NCBI GenBank assembly: GCA_025454125.1
Contig: JALOPA010000005.1
Coordinates: 1 to 14,460, forward strand
DNA: 14,460 bases
From: Thermodesulfobacteriota bacterium
Lineage (GTDB): Bacteria > Desulfobacterota > DSM-4660 > Desulfatiglandales > HGW-15
Reading direction: 5' to 3'
Shown: positions 1-6,955 of the stretch, piece after piece
Layout: every line of letters begins with the position of its first letter
How positions within the stretch are numbered: position 1 is the first letter of the stretch
Notes under the pieces: generated by a model
Databases searched by the model: none
What the model was told of the DNA's origin: nothing
Seen by the model: the letters and a program-made list of their open reading frames with translations, nothing else
Translations under genes and position numbers: made by a program

Positions 1-1
1 C

Positions 2-91
2 CTGATACAGAGGATCGCCGCATCCGTGCCCTTCTATTCTCTTGAATTTGACCGGAGTGGAGGTGTGATTGACCTGCTCAAAGAGCTTTAG
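2..91 (+). CDS. C-terminal tail of a gene, possibly an HprK-related kinase (partial)
   Basis: An open frame runs from the window edge to a TAG at 89-91 and encodes the last 29 residues of a protein. Its end reads VPFYSLEFDRSGGVIDLLKEL, with a short hydrophobic strand followed by an acidic/hydrophobic helix. From memory, this pattern resembles the C-terminus of HPr-kinase-like (HprK-related) proteins, which are often encoded beside PqqD-type proteins in uncharacterised peptide-modification clusters. No Walker motif or catalytic residue falls inside the window, so the assignment is contextual and weak. The gene lies about 150 bases upstream of the first radical SAM gene, on the same strand. It could equally be any other protein with a similar tail. 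Confidence 0.4.
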   Translation: MIQRIAASVPFYSLEFDRSGGVIDLLKEL

Positions 92-130
92 GAGTGACGC
101 TCCGTGCGCGACAATATTGGAATGGGCTTT

Positions 131-182
131 ACCCGCCTCAGGCGGGTTTACGCCCGCCCGAGGGAGGGGATAAACCCCTCCC
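131..182. repeat. Two tandem GC-rich hairpins, REP-like intergenic element
   Basis: Two adjacent perfect inverted repeats are visible. ACCCGCC (131-137) pairs with GGCGGGT (141-147) around a 3-base loop. GGGAGGGG (162-169) pairs with CCCCTCCC (175-182) around a 5-base loop. Neither is followed by a T-run, so neither looks like an intrinsic terminator. The sequence has the look of a dispersed extragenic palindrome. It lies inside an open frame that begins at a GTG at 104, but that upstream extension has no resemblance to the radical SAM fold, so I treat 92-244 as non-coding and place the gene start at 245. Confidence 0.6.
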
Positions 183-244
183 CTACGATTGCCGGATCGA
201 GCGCTCCTATCAAGAGCAAAGCATATCCGGAGAGATCACTGCTG

Positions 245-1459
245 ATGGCTGAACAGGGTAACGCCTACATCGTTCGCTTGAGTTCACAAAGGGCTCCTCT
301 ATGGGAGTCGAAAAAACCGCTCCTGCTGGAGCTTGACCTGGAACTTACCGAGCGGTGCAACAACAACTGTCTTCACTGCTCCATCAACCTCCCGGCGGAT
401 GATCGGGGCGCCCAGAAGAGGGAGCGCTCAACAGAGGCCGTTGAACTCGCGCTCAAAGAGGCGGCTTCGCTCGGCTGCCTCACCGTTCGTTTCACCGGTG
501 GAGAGCCTCTTTTGAGGAGGGATTTCGAGGAGCTTTATCTTTACGCGAGAAGGCTTGGGCTCAAGGTTCTCCTTTTCACGAATGCCACTCTGATCACTCC
601 CTCCCTCGCGGAATTGTTCTCCCGCATTCCTCCTCTCGAGAAAATAGAGGTTACTGTCTATGGCATGAAGAGAACTTCCTATGAAGCCGCGACGAGAACT
701 CCGGGTTCTTTTGAAGCGGCCTGGCGGGGAATCAACCTTCTCTTGGAAAAGAAGGTCCCTTTCGTGGTCAAGGGTGCCCTTTTGCCGCCGAACAAGGACG
801 AGGTGAAAGCCTTCGAAAACTGGGCATCGACGCTTCCCTGGATGGAGGGTCCACCGTCTTATGCCATGTTCTTCGACCTTCGCTGCAGGAGAGACGAGAA
901 GAAGAGCGTTTCTATTCGAAAGATCAGGACGGCGCCGGAAGAGGGAGTCCGGTTTCTTGCTCGAAGAAACCAGGAACGTCTAAAGGAGATGAAGGCGTTC
1001 TGTTCCAGGTTTATTGGCCCTCCGGGGGATGACCTCTTTTCATGCGGAGCGGGCGTCAACGGAGGGTGCCTGGATGCTTACGGCCGCTTTCAGCTCTGCA
1101 TGGACCTCAGACATCCGGACACGGTTTACGATCTGACCAGGGGATCTCTCAACGAAGCGATGAAACGCTTTTTCCCGCAAGTGCGGGCGATGAAAGCCAA
1201 ACATCCTGGCTACCTTGCCCGGTGTGCCCGTTGTTTCCTGAAAGGGCTCTGCGAGCAATGCCCCGGGAAATCGTGGATGGAACACGGAACGCTCGACACT
1301 CCGGTGGAGTACCTCTGTGACATCGCCCATGCAGAGGCCAGGCAGATCGGTTTGCTGGATGCAAGAGAGAAAGGATGGGAAGTGAAAGATTGGAGAGAAA
1401 GGATTCGGAATATGTCGGAGGGAATAGAAAGTGAGCGCAGGATCGCCTATGGAGATTAA
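245..1459 (+). CDS. Radical SAM/SPASM peptide-modifying enzyme (first paralogue)
   Basis: This 404-residue protein probably uses S-adenosylmethionine and iron-sulfur clusters to modify a ribosomal peptide in the cytoplasm. The radical SAM cluster motif is CNNNCLHC (C38, C42, C45), followed by the GGEP SAM-binding motif at about 85-88 and the strand LLFTNATLIT. The C-terminal SPASM region has C267 (in SCGAG), C275, C285, then C327-x2-C330-x5-C336-x2-C339 and C358, a ligand set typical of two auxiliary 4Fe-4S clusters. An extra cysteine, C253, has a counterpart in the paralogue at 3683-4813. I chose ATG 245 because GGAGAG lies 10 bases upstream and the frame before it is repeat-derived. The end overlaps the PqqD gene. 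SPASM enzymes include PqqE, AlbA and anaerobic sulfatase maturases. Position in a peptide cluster favours RiPP maturation, but the reaction is unknown. Confidence 0.9.
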   Translation: MAEQGNAYIVRLSSQRAPLWESKKPLLLELDLELTERCNNNCLHCSINLPADDRGAQKRERSTEAVELALKEAASLGCLTVRFTGGEPLLRRDFEELYLYARRLGLKVLLFTNATLITPSLAELFSRIPPLEKIEVTVYGMKRTSYEAATRTPGSFEAAWRGINLLLEKKVPFVVKGALLPPNKDEVKAFENWASTLPWMEGPPSYAMFFDLRCRRDEKKSVSIRKIRTAPEEGVRFLARRNQERLKEMKAFCSRFIGPPGDDLFSCGAGVNGGCLDAYGRFQLCMDLRHPDTVYDLTRGSLNEAMKRFFPQVRAMKAKHPGYLARCARCFLKGLCEQCPGKSWMEHGTLDTPVEYLCDIAHAEARQIGLLDAREKGWEVKDWRERIRNMSEGIESERRIAYGD

Positions 1460-1754
1460 GGTTTCTCTGGACGGCCTCTACAGGCCGTCGGAAGATATTG
1501 TAGCGCGGACTATCGAAGGGGAACTCATCATCGTGCCCCTGGTCTCAGGGATTGGAGATCTGGAGGATGAGCTTTACACTCTGAACGAAACCGGAAAGGC
1601 GATTTGGGATCGTCTGGACGGGAAAAAGAAGCTGAGAGACGTCTTGGGTGAGCTTTCCTCGGAATTTGACGCGCCGGCCGGTGAAATCGAAAAAGACCTC
1701 ATCGGATTGGTGGAGGAGTTGGTGCGCAGGAAAATCCTAATGGAGGTCGTGTGA
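1431..1754 (+). CDS. PqqD-family peptide-binding protein (RiPP recognition element)
   Basis: A 107-residue protein with the PqqD fold, which in known systems binds the leader of a precursor peptide and presents it to a radical SAM enzyme. The diagnostic segment is YTLNETGKAIWDRLDGKK in the middle, followed by an amphipathic helical C-terminal half, as in PqqD and HPr-rel-A-type PqqD homologues. The length is normal for the family. The GTG start at 1431 is chosen because GGAGGG (1417-1422) lies 8 bases upstream; the alternative ATG at 1449, with AGGA at 1439-1442, would give a 101-residue protein and is also possible. Either start lies inside the end of the upstream SPASM gene, so the two are probably translationally coupled. 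This gene is the best evidence that the cluster makes a RiPP. Confidence 0.88.
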   Translation: MSAGSPMEIKVSLDGLYRPSEDIVARTIEGELIIVPLVSGIGDLEDELYTLNETGKAIWDRLDGKKKLRDVLGELSSEFDAPAGEIEKDLIGLVEELVRRKILMEVV

Positions 1755-1771
1755 ATAAGTCCGTCGAAGCT

Positions 1772-1866
1772 GTCACTCCCGCGAATGAAGCCTGTCCCGG
1801 TGAAGGCCGGGAGCGGGAATCCAGAAATTCTTGGTAATCCTGGATTCCCGTTTTCACGGGAATGAC
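1772..1866. repeat. Palindromic intergenic repeat (CGGGAATCCAG type)
   Basis: The outer arms are GTCACTCCCGCGAA at 1772-1785 and its near-complement ending in GGGAATGAC at 1866. The inner arms are CGGGAATCCAG (1814-1824) and CTGGATTCCCG (1840-1850), an 11-base perfect inverted repeat. The left side carries a further small hairpin, CCCGG (1796-1800) with CCGGG (1807-1811), making the element asymmetric. From memory, similar GTCATTCCCG...CGGGAATCCAG palindromes are dispersed in many proteobacterial-type genomes. It fills most of the 165-base gap between the PqqD and DUF512-like radical SAM genes. There is no T-run, so it need not terminate transcription, but the transcript would fold strongly here. 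Confidence 0.8.
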
Positions 1867-1919
1867 AAGAACGAACTTCTGCAACATCTTTCAAAATTGT
1901 CTTGGCTGCAGGTTGATCA

Positions 1920-3173
1920 ATGAACACTGAGAACAAGGCCTTCACCCTGACTCCCTTCATGAGCGAATGGCTGGCCGGAGGCCAACCGCCCAACCAGCTG
2001 CCCATCAGTGCGGTCTGCAACAGCCACTGCCTTTTCTGCTCCAATCACTTGAATCCCTTTCCTGTCGCGGGCGGGTTTTTCCGTGACCTGGAAGATACTC
2101 GACTTCAACTGTGCGCCATGAGCGCCCATGATGATCCCATCAGACTGAGCGACAGCCTGCCCGGCCGCATCTCCGAGGGGGAAGCCTTGCTTCACCCGCA
2201 CCTTTTCAGGATTCTTGAAATGGTGCGGCGCAAGTTCTTCTACAACACCCTCTGCTTTACGACCAACGCCTCCATGCTCGATTCTGCGTTTTTGAGAAAG
2301 CTCTCCGGCTACAAGCCCATCGAGATCAATGTCTCCTTGCATTCCGTGGAGCCCGCCCTTTGGGCTCGCATCTTCGGCCAGGACATCAGAAGGGCCGAAC
2401 TCGCCATCTCCTCGCTTTCTCTCATCCGTGAACACAAGATGGACCTCATCGGCACGATCATTCCTCTCCCTAGGATCTGCGGTTGGGACGGCATTGAAGA
2501 AACCTACGCCCACGTCATCTCCCAGGGGGCGAAGTCCATGATTCTGTATTGGCCCGGACACACCAGGCGCACGCGACCCGAGGTCGTTGCCGACCTGGAG
2601 TGTTCCCTGACGGAGTTTACGGATTTTTCGGAGCGCATGAAGGCCGCCCATGGCGTGCCGTTGATTCCCCATCCGGATATGGTTTCCCCGCTCCACATCC
2701 GCGTGGAGACGATTCTCGACAAGACCCTGAAGGGAAATCCCAAGAACAGAGGCGGGGCCTACAGAGAAGTCGTCTGGCTCTCCTCCACGGCAGCCTTTTG
2801 CCGTCTCGAATCGCTGGTGAAGGAGAAAACCCGCTCAGCACCGAACCTCCATCATGTAGAGCCCGTAGAAAACGGAACCTACGGCGGCAACATCATGGCG
2901 GCTGGCCTGCTGATGGTTGAGGATTTCATCCGAACCGGCAAGAAAGCCTTGGAGCAGTGGCCTGATGCGGATCTTTTCCTGATTCCCAGGGTGCCTTTCG
3001 ATGCTCTGCTGCGTGATCTGGAGGGGACTCCGGCCTGCAGGATTTCTGAGGAGCTGAACAGGCCGGTCTGGCTCGTCGATGCGCACGGAGGCATCGACCC
3101 CCTGCTCAGCACGCGTCTCGTGACCCGGCGAAGCTCGACCCATGCTCCTCTCCAACAACGTGTGGAGGCATGA
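1920..3173 (+). CDS. Radical SAM protein with DUF512-like C-terminal domain
   Basis: A 417-residue protein. The N-terminal half has the radical SAM cluster motif CNSHCLFC (C33, C37, C40) and a SAM-binding segment GEALLHP (about 87-93), in which the usual proline of GEP is alanine. The C-terminal part, about 318-387, reads GTYGGNIMAAGLLMVEDF, then DLFLIPRVPF and RPVWLVD. This resembles the C-terminal half of DUF512 radical SAM proteins, which carry a comparable FGGNVTVAGLLTG-like stretch. There is no SPASM cysteine set. The role of DUF512 proteins is not established, so its step here is unknown; position among PqqD, SPASM and protease genes suggests a part in the same pathway. AGG at 1910-1912 gives only a modest ribosome binding site for ATG 1920. 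The stop is 3 bases before the next gene's ATG, so the two are probably co-translated. Confidence 0.8.
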   Translation: MNTENKAFTLTPFMSEWLAGGQPPNQLPISAVCNSHCLFCSNHLNPFPVAGGFFRDLEDTRLQLCAMSAHDDPIRLSDSLPGRISEGEALLHPHLFRILEMVRRKFFYNTLCFTTNASMLDSAFLRKLSGYKPIEINVSLHSVEPALWARIFGQDIRRAELAISSLSLIREHKMDLIGTIIPLPRICGWDGIEETYAHVISQGAKSMILYWPGHTRRTRPEVVADLECSLTEFTDFSERMKAAHGVPLIPHPDMVSPLHIRVETILDKTLKGNPKNRGGAYREVVWLSSTAAFCRLESLVKEKTRSAPNLHHVEPVENGTYGGNIMAAGLLMVEDFIRTGKKALEQWPDADLFLIPRVPFDALLRDLEGTPACRISEELNRPVWLVDAHGGIDPLLSTRLVTRRSSTHAPLQQRVEA

Positions 3174-3176
3174 TTG

Positions 3177-3686
3177 ATGGGCCAGGCCGCCAAGCCTAAG
3201 TTTGGCGTCGTGAAAGGAAGCGAGCTTTCTCTTGCAGGGCCTGCTCTGGCCCAACTCCTCCGCGCTGTGCTCGGAAAGGGGGCGTCCGTCCGGTTTCAGG
3301 TTAGAGGCTTCAGCATGTCCCCTTTCATAAAGAACGAGGATGTGGTCACTCTCTCCCCACTGAAGAATGCGTCCCCGAGCGTGGGCGATGTCATCGCTCT
3401 TGTGCTTGGCGAAGCAGACAAGCTCCGTGTTCACAGGGTCGTTGGGAAGAAAGGGGATCGGTACGTGACAAAAGGAGATAACAGTTCTGAAGCCGATGAG
3501 TCTGTGGCCGCACAAAACATTCTTGGTTTTGTCACAAGAGTGGAAAGGAATGGAAAAGACGTTTTTCTCGGCCTTGGCCCGGAAAGATTTCTGATCGCTT
3601 TGCTTGTCGGCAGAGGACTTCTCTTGCCGCTCCTTCTCCCTGTGGCGAAGCTGATCCGCATTTTTGTAAAGAGGTCACCAAGTTGA
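3177..3686 (+). CDS. S26-family signal-peptidase-like Ser/His protease
   Basis: A 169-residue protein related to type I signal peptidases. The nucleophile motif is RGFSMSPF with S46. In the second motif, DKLRVHRVVG, the general base position holds histidine (H86), as in SipW/ER-type peptidases, instead of the lysine of bacterial LepB. The third motif is YVTKGDNS (96-103). There is no N-terminal membrane anchor; a hydrophobic stretch at about 136-165 may anchor the C-terminus, so the active-site side of the membrane is uncertain. ATG 3177 is preferred over TTG 3174 because GGAGG (3164-3168) lies 8 bases upstream. It overlaps the next gene by three bases. S26-like proteins recur beside PqqD and radical SAM genes, and I infer a role in cleaving the modified peptide rather than general secretion. 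Confidence 0.85.
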   Translation: MGQAAKPKFGVVKGSELSLAGPALAQLLRAVLGKGASVRFQVRGFSMSPFIKNEDVVTLSPLKNASPSVGDVIALVLGEADKLRVHRVVGKKGDRYVTKGDNSSEADESVAAQNILGFVTRVERNGKDVFLGLGPERFLIALLVGRGLLLPLLLPVAKLIRIFVKRSPS

Positions 3687-4813
3687 CAGACTCATTCGAA
3701 GGCTCCATCCCTTTGAGCGACTTTGCCCTCTGGCAAAAGACGGAAGAAAGAAGAGTTCCCTTCTCTTTCGAGCTGGACCTCACTGCCCGCTGCAACAATG
3801 ACTGCAGGCACTGCTACATCAATCTGCCCGCCGGAGACAAAGTGGCCGGAAACAAGGAGCTTTCCTTTCAGGAAATCAAGGAAATCACGGACGAAGCCGT
3901 GTCCATGGGCGCCTTGTGGTGTTTGATCACCGGCGGGGAACCCCTGCTGAGGGAAGATTTTTGCTCCATCTATCTGTACATGAAGAAAAGGGGGCTTCTC
4001 CTTTCGGTCTTCACCAATGCCACTCTGATCACGAGAGAGCATGTGAGACTTTTTCAGAAATACCCGCCGAGGGACATAGAAGTCACGGTCTATGGAGTGA
4101 CTCAAGAGACCTACGAGCGGGTGACGCGGAGAGGAGGCTCCTTTGCCGCGTTCATGAGAGGGCTTGCTCTCCTTCTAGACAACGGAATCAAAGTTCGCCT
4201 CAAGGCCATGGCCCTTCGTTCCAATCTCCACGAAATTCCGGAGATCTCCCGTTTTTGTCGCGAAAGGACCAAGGACTACTTCCGTCTTGATCCCCTGCTG
4301 CACCTGCGGTATGATGGAGATCCAGATAGGAACGAGGAAATAAAGTCGGAGAGGCTTTCACCCGAAGAGATCGCAGCACTTGAAGCCTCTGATCCGGAGC
4401 GTTTCCAAGCCCTGCAAAAAAGTTGCGAGAGACTCGTCACTCCGGAATTATCCCTTGGCTGCAATCATCTTTTTCATTGCGGGGCAGGCAATGATAATTT
4501 CAATGTCAGTTATGACGGCCTTTTTCGGCTCTGCCAGTCTCTCTGGCACCCGGATTGCGTCTATGATCTCAAGAAAGGGAATCTCAAAGAGGCGTGGGAG
4601 ACTTTCATCCCTCAGGTGCGGGAGATGAGATCAAACAGGAGAGAATTTCTGCGAAAGTGCCGTAGGTGTTCCATAGTCAATCTCTGCATGTGGTGCCCGG
4701 CGCACGCACACTTAGAAACGGGAGCCATGGACTCTCCAGTGGATTATTTCTGTCGCGTGGCTCACGTGAGAACAGATCTAGCGACTGAGAGCATGGCTCC
4801 CCGTGCCAACTAA
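3683..4813 (+). CDS. Radical SAM/SPASM peptide-modifying enzyme (second paralogue)
   Basis: A 376-residue enzyme closely similar to the protein at 245-1459. Shared features are the cluster motif CNNDCRHC (C37, C41, C44), GGEPLLR at about 84-90, VFTNATLIT, IEVTVYG and a SPASM region with C266 (HCGAG), C284, C326-x2-C329-x5-C335-x2-C338 and C357. C248 matches the extra C253 of the paralogue; C260 and C292 are additional. It starts at TTG 3683, which overlaps the stop of the protease gene (TTGA), with GAGG at 3671-3674 eight bases upstream. The nearest downstream gene is the putative precursor peptide, 57 bases away. Two related SPASM enzymes may install different crosslinks or act at different residues, or work as a pair; the sequence cannot tell. 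Alternatives such as sulfatase maturation are unlikely because no sulfatase is nearby. Confidence 0.9.
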   Translation: MTDSFEGSIPLSDFALWQKTEERRVPFSFELDLTARCNNDCRHCYINLPAGDKVAGNKELSFQEIKEITDEAVSMGALWCLITGGEPLLREDFCSIYLYMKKRGLLLSVFTNATLITREHVRLFQKYPPRDIEVTVYGVTQETYERVTRRGGSFAAFMRGLALLLDNGIKVRLKAMALRSNLHEIPEISRFCRERTKDYFRLDPLLHLRYDGDPDRNEEIKSERLSPEEIAALEASDPERFQALQKSCERLVTPELSLGCNHLFHCGAGNDNFNVSYDGLFRLCQSLWHPDCVYDLKKGNLKEAWETFIPQVREMRSNRREFLRKCRRCSIVNLCMWCPAHAHLETGAMDSPVDYFCRVAHVRTDLATESMAPRAN

Positions 4814-4870
4814 GGAGAGCGTGTCGTCGGCCTCCGGGATGGCACCGGCCGGAAAGAGGATGGATGGAGT

Positions 4871-5047
4871 ATGAAAAAGCTCTGGGAAAAACCTAAGCTG
4901 ATCATCCTGTCAAGAGGCAGGCCCGAGGAGATGGTGCTGGCGGGGTGCAAGATCAAGAACAAGGCTCTCACGCCGGCTAATAAGAATACCGGCTGCCAGC
5001 AGAAAAACAGGTGCAATCCGGTTTGCTCTGGCCCTGGCACCTCCTAG
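4871..5047 (+). CDS. Putative RiPP precursor peptide, 58 residues, four cysteines
   Basis: A short frame, ATG 4871 to TAG 5045-5047, follows the second SPASM gene by 57 bases. It begins MKKLWEKPKLIILSRGRPEE, continues MVLAGCK, and ends CNPVCSGPGTS. Residues 1-25 are leader-like: basic and acidic residues around a short hydrophobic strand, which could add to the PqqD sheet. Residues 26-58 hold C26, C42, C48 and C52 plus many Lys, Asn, Gln and Thr. From memory, short genes with a KPKLI..L.R..PEE..L..CK pattern occur near radical SAM genes in anaerobes, but I could not search. GAGGA (4856-4860) is a ribosome binding site 10 bases upstream; a GGAG directly beside the ATG is too close. No hydrophobic signal peptide is present. 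The core modifications, cleavage site and activity are unknown. Confidence 0.78.
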   Translation: MKKLWEKPKLIILSRGRPEEMVLAGCKIKNKALTPANKNTGCQQKNRCNPVCSGPGTS

Positions 5048-5087
5048 CTTTTTTAGGACCAAAAGGTCAGGCTTAAACCCAGCCGCC

Positions 5088-5126
5088 CGGCAGACCAGGG
5101 AGGTACCTGGCGACCGCCCTCTGCCG
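5088..5126. repeat. Imperfect hairpin between convergent genes
   Basis: CGGCAGA (5088-5094) pairs with TCTGCCG (5120-5126), and directly inside it CCAGG (5095-5099) pairs with CCTGG (5106-5110), leaving an unpaired bulge on the right side. It lies in the 215-base gap between the precursor gene and the converging MFS-type gene. There is no T-run on either strand next to it, so it is at best a weak terminator or a transcript-stabilising end. I see no other gene or signal in 5048-5262. Confidence 0.4.
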
Positions 5127-5262
5127 CAATGTGTGTCGGAGATCCTCGACGGCCACCCGCTTCCCCATCTGGTTTCAGACGTCTGCCCGTTCGTCTTTTG
5201 CGCGGCCACCTGTTCGGCCCGCGCCCACCCCGGTGTCGAGGGGATCGCCCTTTTCGTTTTGC

Positions 5263-6828
5263 CTAGAGCCTTGCCTTTTCAGCGCCCTTCCGTTGAAACG
5301 CGAACACGGTCGCAACGGGCAGTACCAGCCCCACCAGGGCCGCGGTGATCATCAGCATTCCCAGTTCATCGTACTGCCCCCTCTCGATCACGAAAATTTT
5401 GTTCAGGTATTTGGTCGCAAGCTGACTGGCCGACAGAGCCAGATTGGTGAATGCGGCCATGACGGCAAAGTAGGTTGCCTTCTTGTCTCTTGGAGCCTCT
5501 TTGGCGATCCACGCCAGCATGGGAATCATGGCGACCTGGCCCAGAGGAGAGTCGGCCATGGTGTCGATCAGCGCGATCGTGCGGGCCCCGAACCCGAAAT
5601 GGGCTTCGGTCCATTCGTGCAGTCCGTAGAACATTCCGATGAAGGGCAGCATCATGAGGGTGCTGTACAAGGACAGGAACACCACCAGGTAGGGCAGAGA
5701 CCGGCGGCCCATCCAGCCGCGGAGAGCCAGCATCCCCAGGATCACGAGGATTGAAGACACCTGCCGCAAGGTGCCGAAAAACGCTTCATCAAAACCGAGC
5801 ACCTCCATTTGCCACCACGAGGCGCCTGCACCCGTGCCGGGCATGGCTCGGAAAACGAAAACGATGACGGCGATGGCGACGATGTCCCGCCGTTTGCCCG
5901 GGTCCAGATCCCGGAGGACCTGCCCCATCAGGAACACGATCACCGCCAGAGATCCAACCAGAACGATCTCTTCCTTGAGCGCGATGTTGCTCAAGCCGAG
6001 GGCGAGGGTCATAAGGACGAACGCGGCACTGCCTCCCAAGATGGACCAGTCCACATGGCGCGAGCCGTCTCCATGAGCCGGTTTCCGCCCCGCGGTTTTA
6101 GGAGATCTCCCTGCTGAAGACTTCCAGGAAGCCAGCACCACCCCCAGCACCGAGATGGTGGGGATGGACAAAGACATCCAGTACATCGCCTCGTAGGACA
6201 ACACCTTGGCCAACCAGCCCCCTGTTCCCGCCACCAGGGCTCCCCCGCCGACGATAGCGATGCGCCCCAGGGTCTGCATGGTGACGTGCATCTGCTGCAG
6301 CTCCGCTTCCGTAAAAGGAACCCCGTCCTCCCGTACGGTCGGAACGGCTTCCACAGTCATCGCGTCGGCCACCACGTCCTGCAGCACATACCCAATGGGA
6401 GACAGGAGCACCGAAAGAACGTACCAGCTGTCGAGGGGGAGAAGCGATGACATCCACTCCGGGTATCCGGTCAATCCCACCATGATCATCAGGCTGGCGG
6501 CCATCACGGCTGCCCCCAGATAGACGAACAGCCCTTTCCACCGCCAGTAAAGGTCCACGAGGTGCCCCAGCGGCATCTTCAATGCCCACGGCAGCCCGGC
6601 CCAAAACCCCAGGCTGGCCAGGGAGGCTGCCGTCAGACCGAGTTTCTCCTTGACAAAGAAAGTTTCGATGATGCCCGTAAAGCCGGACACGCCCGCTGCA
6701 AAGTAAACCATCAGGGGCGGCACATAGCTCCAGCGCATGTTCCGGATCACACCCAGAAAATCCGACCGGAACCAATTCATCACAGATTTTGCCAGTTGAA
6801 AGATCCTGCTGTTCAGAGACTTCCTCAT
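5263..6828 (-). CDS. MFS-type membrane transporter, BT1/folate-biopterin-like
   Basis: A 521-residue very hydrophobic protein with about 12 membrane spans by eye and a hydrophilic loop near the middle (GRSPKTAGRKPAHGDG). Features pointing to the BT1 (folate-biopterin transporter) branch of the major facilitator superfamily are WALKMPLGHLVDLYWRWKG after the second span, the acidic GYVLQDVVADAM segment, and near the C-terminus DTMADSPLGQVAMIPM followed by KKATYFAVMAAFTNLALS. The substrate cannot be inferred; BT1-like bacterial proteins are mostly uncharacterised. I place the start at ATG 6828; the frame extends 26 residues upstream, but that part is not membrane-like and has no ribosome binding site. 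It follows the hydrolase gene on the same strand with a 127-base gap, so it may have its own promoter. It converges on the peptide cluster and is unlikely to be its exporter. Confidence 0.75.
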   Translation of the reverse strand: MRKSLNSRIFQLAKSVMNWFRSDFLGVIRNMRWSYVPPLMVYFAAGVSGFTGIIETFFVKEKLGLTAASLASLGFWAGLPWALKMPLGHLVDLYWRWKGLFVYLGAAVMAASLMIMVGLTGYPEWMSSLLPLDSWYVLSVLLSPIGYVLQDVVADAMTVEAVPTVREDGVPFTEAELQQMHVTMQTLGRIAIVGGGALVAGTGGWLAKVLSYEAMYWMSLSIPTISVLGVVLASWKSSAGRSPKTAGRKPAHGDGSRHVDWSILGGSAAFVLMTLALGLSNIALKEEIVLVGSLAVIVFLMGQVLRDLDPGKRRDIVAIAVIVFVFRAMPGTGAGASWWQMEVLGFDEAFFGTLRQVSSILVILGMLALRGWMGRRSLPYLVVFLSLYSTLMMLPFIGMFYGLHEWTEAHFGFGARTIALIDTMADSPLGQVAMIPMLAWIAKEAPRDKKATYFAVMAAFTNLALSASQLATKYLNKIFVIERGQYDELGMLMITAALVGLVLPVATVFAFQRKGAEKARL

Positions 6829-6955
6829 GTTCCCATCCGATCCTTGCCTGAACTGAAGCGATAGTAGGCCCTCAGGCTGACACGATCGTGACCCTGGCAT
6901 GATCAAAATGTCATATTCTTTTGTTGAGATAGGGGAGAAGCAGGACGTTCCTGTA

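Noticed and set aside
104..244. N-terminal extension of the first SPASM gene from a GTG start
   Set aside because: The 47 extra residues are encoded by two GC-rich hairpins and have no family resemblance; ATG 245 has its own ribosome binding site.
1917..2696. Minus-strand open frame of 259 codons
   Set aside because: It lies antisense to the DUF512-like radical SAM gene, whose conserved motifs fix the coding strand.
4871..4948. Lipoprotein signal: LAGC at residues 23-26 of the small peptide fits a lipobox
   Set aside because: There is no hydrophobic signal core before it; the preceding stretch is charged (RGRPEE), so export as a lipoprotein is unlikely.
5048..5068. Possible terminator after the small peptide (TTTTTT at 5050-5055 and GACC/GGTC hairpin at 5057-5068)
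   Set aside because: The T-run lies before the hairpin, not after it, and no good stem precedes the T-run.
5263..6828. MFS-type protein as the exporter of the peptide
   Set aside because: It is on the opposite strand, converges on the cluster and resembles BT1-type transporters; nothing ties it to the peptide.
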